Shown here: positions 9,501 through 15,240 of the stretch, piece by piece
Position numbering within the stretch: position 1 is the first letter of the stretch
How the letters are laid out: each line of letters begins with the position of its first letter
Assembly (NCBI GenBank): GCA_041685075.1
Contig: JAWLGN010000055.1
Coordinates: forward strand, 1 to 23,039
Direction of reading: 5' to 3'
DNA from: JAMCRM01 sp041685075
GTDB taxonomy: Bacteria > Acidobacteriota > Terriglobia > Bryobacterales > Bryobacteraceae
DNA length: 23,039 nt
Made by a program: the position numbers and the translations under genes
Notes under the pieces: model-generated
Databases searched by the model: none
Told to the model about the DNA's origin: nothing
The model's input: the letters and a program-made list of their open reading frames with translations, nothing else

Positions 9501-10064
9501 GTCGAGGCCGTTCGACGACCACATGTAGAACGGGTTGCGGTGCGCCACGTCCCAGTACCTGTTGATGACGGCCGGGTTGAGCATGGCCAGGGTGAAGGGA
9601 TTGCGCGCGAGGACGGGGATGTCCCGCAACATACTTCCCTGCACCGTGGTGGTCATGGTGGAGGTGTTGAACTGGATCTGCCCGGCCTGCTCGGTGACGG
9701 TAACGGTTTCCGCCAGGGTTCCCACCGTGAGTGCCGCGTTGACGGTCACGTCGGCGCGCGTCAGGACCGTGATGTTCTCCTGAACGAAGCGCTGAAAGCC
9801 GGCGGCCTCTACCGTGACCGAGTAGGTGCCGGGCTGGACGAAGTCAAACAGGTAGTGGCCGGTCGCATCGGTTTCCCTGGTTGTTTCGATTCCGGTGTTG
9901 GCGTTCCTCAGGGTTACCCTGGCAGCCGCGATGGCAGCCTGGCTAGGGTCGCTGACAAGACCCTGTACCCTGGCCCGATACTCTTGCCCGCTCGCAATCC
10001 CGATAAGCAGGACAGTTGGGGCGAGGCAAGACACTAGCAGACGGCAAAGTAGTTTTGCATACAT
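6591..10064 (-). CDS. TonB-dependent receptor with carboxypeptidase-regulatory-like N-terminal domain (Oar-like)
   Basis: 1157 residues. I chose ATG at 10064 over the in-frame ATG nine codons upstream (10091) because GGAG lies nine bases before it and the signal peptide (MYAKLLCRLLVSCLAPTVLLIGIASG) then begins properly. Residues about 28-115 form the CarboxypepD_reg-like beta-sandwich (RARVQGLVSDPSQAAI, ATGHYLFDFVQPGTYSVTVEAAGF). The plug starts at about 125 (ETVTVTEQAGQIQFNTST) with the typical LRDIPVLARNPFTLAML segment and MLLDGVSLG. The remainder is beta-barrel, rich in aromatic and Gly strands (NLGLRYELETAPFEY, RYYSLQLKAEKRMSRGLTGSLGYNYS), and ends in ARFHF, a terminal Phe typical of outer-membrane barrels. 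Very large receptors of this type are abundant in Solibacter-like Acidobacteria and are thought to import oligosaccharides or other bulky ligands with TonB-ExbBD. The ligand is unknown. A structured promoter region lies upstream. Confidence 0.95.
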   Translation of the reverse strand: MYAKLLCRLLVSCLAPTVLLIGIASGQEYRARVQGLVSDPSQAAIAAARVTLRNANTGIETTRETDATGHYLFDFVQPGTYSVTVEAAGFQRFVQENITVLTRADVTVNAALTVGTLAETVTVTEQAGQIQFNTSTMTTTVQGSMLRDIPVLARNPFTLAMLNPAVINRYWDVAHRNPFYMWSSNGLDVGGRTGGKNDMLLDGVSLGVSARGSYMPSMDAVQEVAVQQNALDAEFGFSAGGTLNVSMKSGTNDFHGTAYYFGRNPRLNAVTNRTTGAFSVVKNHIGGGTIGGPILKNRLFFYATYERWKNTQPQSHTSTAPTDLERQGDFSRSFAKDGSLRLIYDPWTTEFDPATNTATRMPFPGNVIPVDRINPTGQKIVNSLWRPNGPGDDITGINNVRQSYPWWLKYWNFSNRVDYNISNDWRMYARFSKYETRLDNPNWGDTLSVPSDNGGLMDALQPAIDFLWIASPRTTVNMRYGAVYLEDDYDSGWAKVPESVWADFWPNGWYKPVIEALPGIYHPAFYFNGNGSLGNTGKASWWLVRGRSHNSQLAVTHDRGIHHMKAGWQFKYQYDQNGAPAPGRLAFHAVDTGQSYLGFDASRSGNMFASALLGAVNSGYANFVPMVDSHQRMWSFYFQDDIKLTRRITLNLGLRYELETAPFEYSRMYSRTLDLTDPIPELQGGVVQMPAEVTALYKGQHIYNGAWIYTDDNHPGVFDSQKNVFLPRVGAAIRINDRTSLRVGFARYAVPWVTIYPETNSWPKDGFSRQTNMLGPLQGVPRTTADDPFPVTNPLLQPVGKSLGRYLNLGGGATFFPQDMQHPINDRVNISLQRELPFDVLFDSTFFMNFGRNVQDTSMWGGDYTYNLNMVDPNYAYTHKGQVDVTVDNPFYMLLPADKMPGSLRTQPRVSVNSLLRPYPHYGDLTERFLTGKKSRYYSLQLKAEKRMSRGLTGSLGYNYSRETRGEFYDNIATYNKQFTMIDTREPRHHIRMAGTYELPFGRGRRFGSNINRVLDAVIGGWATSHIVMWNSGPLLSWHGTSAVVSGDPKISNPTKDRYFDTSAFSVLPPYTPRSNPWYFDGLRGFGFWQWDATAVKYFQLTERVRFELRMEFYNMPNSFMPAQPNLSHTSSTFGRSTGIAAGNYGRETQYTARFHF

Positions 10065-10113
10065 TTGTCTTGACTCCGGAGCCCATTTCATATTGCGTTA
10101 GTAGTCTTAAGTA

Positions 10114-10131
10114 ACCGGTTTCGCGACCGGT
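10114..10131. promoter_or_regulatory. Paired ACCGGT dyad, candidate operator in the 5' leader of the TonB receptor gene
   Basis: ACCGGT at 10114-10119 and again at 10126-10131, separated by TTCGCG. The whole is flanked by TA on the left and A-rich bases on the right. Each half is itself a palindrome, so the element has dyad symmetry at two scales. It sits 15-32 nt downstream of the predicted start site, where a repressor could block elongation. AACCGGTT-type cores are common for LacI-family regulators, but the regulator here is unknown. Confidence 0.45.
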
Positions 10132-10151
10132 AACTTCTGACTGGTGTGCTG

Positions 10152-10180
10152 GATATATCACAGCCCTGGCGTAAGGTCAA
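10152..10180 (-). promoter_or_regulatory. Candidate sigma70-like promoter of the TonB receptor gene
   Basis: On the minus strand, TTGACC (10180-10175), 17 nt, TATATC (10157-10152). This is five of six matches at -35 and four of six at -10, with ideal spacing. It predicts a start near 10146 and an untranslated leader of about 80 nt before ATG at 10064. Three tandem 15-bp repeats end two bases upstream of the -35. Confidence 0.5.
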
Positions 10181-10182
10181 GC

Positions 10183-10227
10183 AATTTTCGCACGTGCAAC
10201 TTTCGCATATGCAGGCTTCGCGCGCAC
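10183..10227. repeat. Three tandem 15-bp direct repeats abutting the -35 of the TonB receptor promoter
   Basis: Read on the minus strand, the copies are GTGCGCGCGAAGCCT (10227-10213), GCATATGCGAAAGTT (10212-10198) and GCACGTGCGAAAATT (10197-10183). The last two match at 12 of 15 positions; the first is degenerate but keeps GCGAA. The first half of each copy is a short palindrome (GCGCGC, GCATATGC, GCACGTGC). Regular repeats with internal dyads next to a -35 look like an array of binding sites for an activator. They could instead be chance duplications. Confidence 0.55.
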
Positions 10228-10442
10228 TTATTTCATGCTGGGGTCTACTCGTGTAACATCTGCAACATCGCAGTAAGAGCGAAGTACACCTTTGAGCGGC
10301 CAACGCCTAGATGCGATTACAGCCCGACTCTCGTGGGAGTTGCACCCCGTGAGCGGTTACCACCTGGCGCCCGGCCGCAGTCCGGTCGTCCGGGAGAGGC
10401 TGGGATGACAAGACCGCGACGGTTCGCCGGCGCGGGCCAGGT
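10228..10442. other. Non-coding remainder between the sulfatase stop and the TonB receptor regulatory region
   Basis: Together with the elements described upstream of the receptor, this completes a gap of almost 380 bp with no convincing gene. A short direct repeat, AACATC twice with a 9-bp period, lies near 10254-10270. The composition changes from moderately AT-rich near 10230-10320 to strongly GC-rich near 10360-10440. Small self-complementary patches, such as ACCG-CGA-CGGT near 10413-10423, are too weak to call a terminator for the sulfatase gene. I see no tRNA or known RNA element. Confidence 0.6.
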
Positions 10443-11849
10443 TCAGCGTTCCCAGGACAATGTCTGGCGGGTGGTGGAGCGCCACTGGCTGAGCGGCGGC
10501 GCGCCCGAGGTGCGGAAGAACTGCGCCAGGTCCTCGCGCAGGGCGGCGAGGCGGGTGGCGTAGGCGGCGTCCGCAATCGCGTTTCGGGTCTCGCCGGGGT
10601 CGGCCTCGATATCGTATAACTCGCCGGGGTAACCTTCGGCGCGCTCGATGTACTTCAGGTTGCCTGTACGGACGGCCCGCACATAGGCATATTCGAAGTA
10701 GAGGCGGTCGCGCCAGGCGGGGGTGTCGCCGCGCAGGAAGGGGGCGTAGCTGCGGCCCACGCGGCGGGCATCTTCGGGCGGCTGGATGCTCAGGTAATCC
10801 AGCAAGGAATCGAAGAAGTCGTAGCTGGAGACCAGGGCATCGACCGTGCGGCCTCGGCGGATGCCGCGGGGATGGCTCCAGATGAGCGGCACCCGGATGG
10901 CCTCCTCGTACATGTTGAAAGGCACGGTGCCGTTGCCCTTGCCCCAGACGCCGTGGTGGCCGGCGCTCCAGCCCTGGTCGGCGGTGAAGATCACCAGGGT
11001 GTTGTTGCGCAGCCGCAGCTTGTCGAGCCGGGCGAGCACGCGGCCGATGTTGTAGTCGACGCCGGAGACCAGGGCCGAGTAGGCCTGCTTGGAGTCGCGG
11101 CTGCCGTGATGGCGGGCCAGGCCCTTGTTCTGCCAGGGGTGCGGGGGAGTGTCTGGGAAGCAGGTAAAGTCGGCCTCGAGGTAGTGCCGGCGGTCGCGCT
11201 CGGGCTGGAAGTTGTAGGGGGTGTGGGGGGCGTAGAAGGGAACGAAGAGGGCGAAGGGCTGCTGCTTGTGGTGGCGGTCGAGGAAGTCCAGGGCGAAGTC
11301 GGTCTGGACGTCGGTTTTGAAGCCCGGCACCTTGCGGGTGACGCCGTTGTGGACGAAGGTGCAGTCGCGGTAGGGACCGCCGCCGCCCGGCACGGTGGCC
11401 CACCAGGTGAAGCCCGCCTGCGCGGTATCATCGTGGCCCATGTGCCACTTACCGCACATCCCCAGGGTGTAGCCGGAGTTGGCCAGGACCTCCGACCAGG
11501 TGCGGTGGCCGTCCAGCCAGCGGCGGGATTGGGGGCCGAAGCTGTCCTGCGGGATAAGCCAGTCCTGTACGCCGTGCAGGGAAGGCAGCCGGCCGGTCAT
11601 GTAGGTAAGGCGGCTGGGCGAGCAGACAGGGGTGGCGGCGAAAGCGCGGGTGAAGCGCGCGCCGTTGGCTGCCAGGCTGTCGATGTGGGGCGTGCGGATG
11701 CTGGAGCAGCCGTAAGCGCCGGTAGCCCAGGCGCCGTGATCGTCGGTCATGAAGACCACCACGTTGGGGCGCCGCCGCGCCGCGCGCGCCGTGTGGATGA
11801 AAGGCGCGGACGCCGCCGCCGCCAGGAAGGCTCTTCTCCCGAGCGCCAT
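10443..11849 (-). CDS. Tat-exported type I (formylglycine) sulfatase
   Basis: 468 residues from ATG at 11849, giving a twin-arginine leader MALGRRAFLAAAASAPFIHTARA; the frame stays open 68 codons upstream, but that part looks non-coding. The sulfatase signature is C76-S-P-S-R80 followed by LTYMTGR; C76 is the residue oxidised to formylglycine. Metal ligands are D36-D37 (FMTDDHG) and D291-Q292 (FTADQGW). Substrate-side residues include K134-W-H136 (GKWHMG), H209 (APHTPYN), H298/H299 and K304 (GVWGKG). Length and motif order fit the alkaline-phosphatase-superfamily sulfatases acting on carbohydrate or other organic sulfate esters. The C-terminal part (GELYDIEADPGETRN) is also typical. A separate formylglycine-generating enzyme is needed and none is in the window. 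It is divergent from the permease (129 bp). The substrate is unknown. Confidence 0.95.
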   Translation of the reverse strand: MALGRRAFLAAAASAPFIHTARAARRRPNVVVFMTDDHGAWATGAYGCSSIRTPHIDSLAANGARFTRAFAATPVCSPSRLTYMTGRLPSLHGVQDWLIPQDSFGPQSRRWLDGHRTWSEVLANSGYTLGMCGKWHMGHDDTAQAGFTWWATVPGGGGPYRDCTFVHNGVTRKVPGFKTDVQTDFALDFLDRHHKQQPFALFVPFYAPHTPYNFQPERDRRHYLEADFTCFPDTPPHPWQNKGLARHHGSRDSKQAYSALVSGVDYNIGRVLARLDKLRLRNNTLVIFTADQGWSAGHHGVWGKGNGTVPFNMYEEAIRVPLIWSHPRGIRRGRTVDALVSSYDFFDSLLDYLSIQPPEDARRVGRSYAPFLRGDTPAWRDRLYFEYAYVRAVRTGNLKYIERAEGYPGELYDIEADPGETRNAIADAAYATRLAALREDLAQFFRTSGAPPLSQWRSTTRQTLSWER

Positions 11850-11978
11850 GCTCCCAGCATACACGGGCGGCCGCAAGGGCGCGCCCGCGGCCTGGCGGCA
11901 AATGGGGTCTGAAAGTCGGCAGCAGCGGGCGCGGGCGGGGGTGTGATATGGTGCAAGTTTCCTCAAGGTTGTTGCTAT

Positions 11979-13430
11979 ATGAGTCTCCTGGCAAGTATGT
12001 TTACGGCCAAGTCCGCCGGTGACATCGTGGCCGAATCCGAAGCCGGCGAGCACCGGCTACGGCGCACCCTGGGTCCCGGTAACCTTATCGCGCTGGGGAT
12101 CGGGGCCATCATCGGGGCGGGACTGTTCTCGCTCACGGGGCTGGCGGCGGCCGAACACGCCGGGCCGGCGGTGGCCATCTCGATGATAGTGGCCGCTATT
12201 GGCTGCGGTTTCGCGGGGTTGTGCTACAGCGAGTTCGCCTCCTCCATCCCGGTGGCCGGCAGCGCCTATACCTACGCCTACGTGACCATGGGGGAGTGGA
12301 TCGCCTGGATCATCGGCTGGGACCTGGTGCTGGAGTACGCGGTGGGCGCGGCCACGGTATCGATCAGTTGGTCCGGCTACGTGGTCTCGCTGCTGCATGA
12401 CCTGGGGCTTCACCTGCCGCCGCAACTGGTGGCGGGTCCCTGGGAGCCGGTGACCCTCTCGGACGGCAGCCAGATCTACGGCCTCATCAATCTGCCGGCG
12501 GTGCTGATCATCACGGTGATCTCGTTTGTGCTGATGTTGGGGATTCGGGAATCGGCGCGGGCCAACGGCGTCATCGTGGTCATCAAGCTGGCGGTGGTGC
12601 TGGTGTTCATCGGGGTGGGATGGATGTTCGTCGAGAGCTCGAACTACACGCCTTACATTCCGCCCAACACCGGGGAGTTCGGCCGTTTCGGGATCAGCGG
12701 CATCATGGCCGGGGCAGGAATCATCTTCTTCGCCTACATCGGTTTCGACGCGGTTTCGACGGCGGCCCAGGAGGCCCGCAATCCGCGGCGCGATATGCCC
12801 ATCGGGATCATCGGCTCGCTGGTGATCTGCACCGTGCTGTACGTGCTGTTCGCCGTGGTGATGACCGGCATGGTGCCGTATACGGCGCTGGGCGTCTCGG
12901 CTCCGGTGGCGGTGGCGGTGGATAAGACCCCGTACCTGTGGCTGAACGGGCTGGTGAAGCTGGGGATCATCGCGGGCTTCACGTCCGTGATCCTGGTGAT
13001 GCTGTTGGGGCAGTCGCGGGTGTTCTACTCGATGTCGCGCGACGGGCTGGTGCCGGAGGTGTTTTCGGCGGTGCATCCCCGGCTGCGCACTCCGTGGCGG
13101 TCGAACCTGCTGTTTTGCCTCTTCGTAGCGCCGCTGGCCGCGTTTGTGCCGCTGAAGGTGGTGGGGGAGATGACCAGCATCGGGACGCTGTTCGCCTTCG
13201 TGATCGTCTGCGCGGGCGTGTGGGTGATGCGGGTGAAGAACCCCGGCATCGAGCGGCCCTTCAAGACCCCGCTGGTGCCCCTGATCCCCATCCTGGGGAT
13301 CGTGTGGAACGCCGCCATGATGTACTCGCTGGGCTGGGATAACTGGCTGCGTCTGGCCGTGTGGCTGGTGATCGGACAGATCATTTACTTCGTCTACAGC
13401 CGCCGCCACAGCCATCTGCTGAAGCGTTAG
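11979..13430 (+). CDS. APC-superfamily amino-acid permease, cationic amino-acid transporter (CAT)-like
   Basis: 483 residues from ATG at 11979 (AAGG lies about 12 nt upstream; an open frame 12 codons longer lacks support). It is an inner-membrane transporter with about twelve or more hydrophobic segments. TM1 carries the unwound APC motif GIGAIIGAGLF (about 40-50), and the loop before TM2 reads AAEHAGPAVAISMI. The strongest family mark is FFAYIGFDAVSTAAQEARNPRRDMPIGII, which is nearly diagnostic of CAT/YfnA-type permeases. The N-terminal GEHRLRRTLGPGNLIALG is also typical, as is QSRVFYSMSRDGLVP in the second half. It probably moves amino acids with protons or by facilitated exchange; specificity cannot be read. 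The metallophosphoesterase gene starts 9 nt after its stop, so they are likely co-transcribed. Confidence 0.95.
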   Translation: MSLLASMFTAKSAGDIVAESEAGEHRLRRTLGPGNLIALGIGAIIGAGLFSLTGLAAAEHAGPAVAISMIVAAIGCGFAGLCYSEFASSIPVAGSAYTYAYVTMGEWIAWIIGWDLVLEYAVGAATVSISWSGYVVSLLHDLGLHLPPQLVAGPWEPVTLSDGSQIYGLINLPAVLIITVISFVLMLGIRESARANGVIVVIKLAVVLVFIGVGWMFVESSNYTPYIPPNTGEFGRFGISGIMAGAGIIFFAYIGFDAVSTAAQEARNPRRDMPIGIIGSLVICTVLYVLFAVVMTGMVPYTALGVSAPVAVAVDKTPYLWLNGLVKLGIIAGFTSVILVMLLGQSRVFYSMSRDGLVPEVFSAVHPRLRTPWRSNLLFCLFVAPLAAFVPLKVVGEMTSIGTLFAFVIVCAGVWVMRVKNPGIERPFKTPLVPLIPILGIVWNAAMMYSLGWDNWLRLAVWLVIGQIIYFVYSRRHSHLLKR

Positions 13431-13439
13431 AAACGTATC

Positions 13440-14318
13440 ATGCCATTTCTATCCATTCCTGACACGTCGCGGCGGGGTTTCCTGCGGGCGTTGGCGGGAG
13501 GCGCGTTGCTGTGGCGAGGCGGAGCGCGCGCGGCGGACGGATCGGTGACCTGGGCACTGGCCTCGGACACGCACATTCCGGAGGATCCGGAGACCATGAG
13601 CCGGGGCTTCCACATCCACGGCAACATGCGCCGCGTGTTGTCGGAAGTGGGCCGGGCGCGGGTATCGGGCCTGGCCATCACGGGCGACCTGGCGCGCACG
13701 GAGGGCCGGGAAGGCGATTACCGCACGCTGCGCGGCCTGCTGGAGCCGGCCGGCCGCAAGATGCCGGTGGTGCTGGCGCTGGGCAATCACGACGACCGGG
13801 CCAACTTCCGCAAGGTATTCCATGAGCATCCCGGGAAAGCGGCCCCCGTGAAAGGCAAGCACGTGCTGGTGATCGAGACGCCGGTGGTGCGCATGCTGGC
13901 GCTCGACTCCATGATGTACGTCAACCGGACGGCCGGGCTGCTGGGGAAGGCGCAGCGCACCTGGCTCGAGGAGTACCTGCGAAATACCGCCGACGACCTG
14001 CCGACGGTGCTGCTGATGCACCATACCCTCGAGGACCACGACCGCGCGCTGCTGGACGGCGACCGCCTGATGGATATCGTCAGGCCGCACCGCAACGTGA
14101 AGGGGATTGTCTACGGCCATTCGCACCGCTACGAATACAAGGAGCGCGACGGGGTGCAGATGATCAATCTGCCGGCCGTGGCTTTCCATTTCAGTCCCGA
14201 ACAGCCGGTAGGTTGGGTGGAGGCGAAGTTTACCCGCGAGGGCGCGGCCATGACGCTGCACGCAGTGGCCGGCGACCGCTCCGCGGACGGAAAGACCGTT
14301 GCGGTCCGCTGGCGCTAG
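13440..14318 (+). CDS. Tat-exported calcineurin-like metallophosphoesterase, first of a tandem pair
   Basis: 292 residues. The leader TSRRGFLRALAGGALLWRGGARA has a clear twin-arginine motif (R11-R12) followed by a hydrophobic stretch. All metallophosphoesterase blocks are present in order: D43-T-H45 (SDTH), G82-D83, G115-N116-H117-D118, H194-H195, and G226-H227-S-H229. It should therefore hold a binuclear metal centre (Fe, Mn or Zn) in the periplasm. The closest known group is the 3',5'-cyclic-nucleotide phosphodiesterase/CpdA-like branch, but export argues against cAMP signalling, and phosphate release from organic esters is an alternative. It begins 9 nt after the permease stop and is followed 37 nt later by a paralogue about three quarters identical by eye. 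Confidence 0.93.
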   Translation: MPFLSIPDTSRRGFLRALAGGALLWRGGARAADGSVTWALASDTHIPEDPETMSRGFHIHGNMRRVLSEVGRARVSGLAITGDLARTEGREGDYRTLRGLLEPAGRKMPVVLALGNHDDRANFRKVFHEHPGKAAPVKGKHVLVIETPVVRMLALDSMMYVNRTAGLLGKAQRTWLEEYLRNTADDLPTVLLMHHTLEDHDRALLDGDRLMDIVRPHRNVKGIVYGHSHRYEYKERDGVQMINLPAVAFHFSPEQPVGWVEAKFTREGAAMTLHAVAGDRSADGKTVAVRWR

Positions 14319-14342
14319 CGCGGCGGATAGGGGATAAGAAAT

Positions 14343-14351
14343 AGAGGAGGA
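14343..14351 (+). promoter_or_regulatory. Strong ribosome binding site before the second metallophosphoesterase
   Basis: GAGGAGGAG lies a few bases before ATG at 14356 and fixes that start. The first copy (ATG 13440) has no comparable site, so the second copy may be translated more strongly. Confidence 0.6.
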
Positions 14352-14355
14352 GAGC

Positions 14356-15240
14356 ATGCCATATCTGTCGGTTCCGGAAACATCGCGGCGGGGTTTTCTG
14401 CGCAGCGCGATGGGCGGCGCGGCGGCGCTCATCTGGCGGAGCAACGCGCGCGGCGCGGACGATTCGGTGGTGTGGGCGCTGGCTGCCGATACCCATGTGC
14501 CCGAAGACCCGGCGCACGTCGCCCGGGGCTTTCGCATCCACGACAACATGCGGCGCGTGGTATCGGAGGTGGGCCGGGCGCGCGTGTCGGGTCTGGCGAT
14601 CGCGGGCGACCTGGCGCGCACCCAGGGGCTGGCGGGCGACTATCAAGCGCTGCGCGGCCTGCTCGAGCCGGTGAGCGCCAGGCTGCCGGTAGTCCTGGGG
14701 TTGGGCAACCACGACGACCGCGCCAACTTTCGCAAGGCCTTTGCCAACCATCCCGGCAAACTCGCGGAGGTGAAGGGCAGGCACGTGCTGATTGTCGAGA
14801 CGCCGGTGGTGCGGATGGTGGTGCTCGATTCGCTGCTCTACGTCAACCGCACGGCCGGGCTGCTGGGCAAGGCGCAGCGCGAGTGGCTGGAGCAGTACCT
14901 GCGGGATGCCGCCGACGGTTTGCCGGTGGTGCTGCTAGTGCACCATACACTCGGCGATAATGACGGCGGGCTGCTCGATACGGACCGGTTGATGTCCATC
15001 ATCAAGCCGCACCGCAGCGTCAAGGCGATCATCTACGGCCACTCACACCGCTATCACTACGGCGAGCAGGACCGGGTGCAGCTTATCAATCTGCCGGCGG
15101 TGGGGTATCATTTCAGCGCCGAGCAGCCGGTGGGCTGGGTGGAGGCGAAGTTCACCCGGGAAGGCGCGGCCATGACGCTGCACGCGGTGGCGGGCAATCG
15201 CGCCGACGACGGGAAGACCGTTACGGTCCGTTGGAGTTAG
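14356..15240 (+). CDS. Tat-exported calcineurin-like metallophosphoesterase, second of a tandem pair
   Basis: 294 residues, paralogous to the gene before it with almost no gaps. The leader TSRRGFLRSAMGGAAALIWRS keeps the twin arginines. Metal-centre residues are conserved: D45-T-H47, D85, N118-H119-D120, H196-H197, H229-S-H231. Differences concentrate in the leader, in residues 51-57 (DPAHVAR versus DPETMSR) and around 199-216, after the H196-H197 pair, where substrate specificity may differ. The last 20 codons or so are nearly identical at DNA level, which suggests recent duplication or gene conversion. Its stop at 15238-15240 lies inside the last codons of the opposite-strand phospholipase D gene (20-bp overlap). 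It most likely forms an operon with the permease and the first copy. Confidence 0.93.
   Translation: MPYLSVPETSRRGFLRSAMGGAAALIWRSNARGADDSVVWALAADTHVPEDPAHVARGFRIHDNMRRVVSEVGRARVSGLAIAGDLARTQGLAGDYQALRGLLEPVSARLPVVLGLGNHDDRANFRKAFANHPGKLAEVKGRHVLIVETPVVRMVVLDSLLYVNRTAGLLGKAQREWLEQYLRDAADGLPVVLLVHHTLGDNDGGLLDTDRLMSIIKPHRSVKAIIYGHSHRYHYGEQDRVQLINLPAVGYHFSAEQPVGWVEAKFTREGAAMTLHAVAGNRADDGKTVTVRWS

Noticed and set aside
10183..10227. CRISPR-like repeats upstream of the TonB receptor
   Set aside because: Units are 15 bp, directly abutting with no spacers, and no cas genes are present.
10144..10563. A 139-codon plus-strand frame in the gap and sulfatase 3' end
   Set aside because: Cys/Arg-rich low-quality sequence, overlaps the promoter repeats and the sulfatase gene, no ribosome site.
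11850..12053. N-terminal extension of the sulfatase by 68 codons
   Set aside because: It would bury the twin-arginine leader, has a non-protein-like composition, and would cover the start of the divergent permease gene.
12057..13415. A 452-codon His/Asp-rich minus-strand frame opposite the permease
   Set aside because: Its composition (repeated H, D, R, Q) is the mirror of hydrophobic codons of a membrane protein on the other strand.
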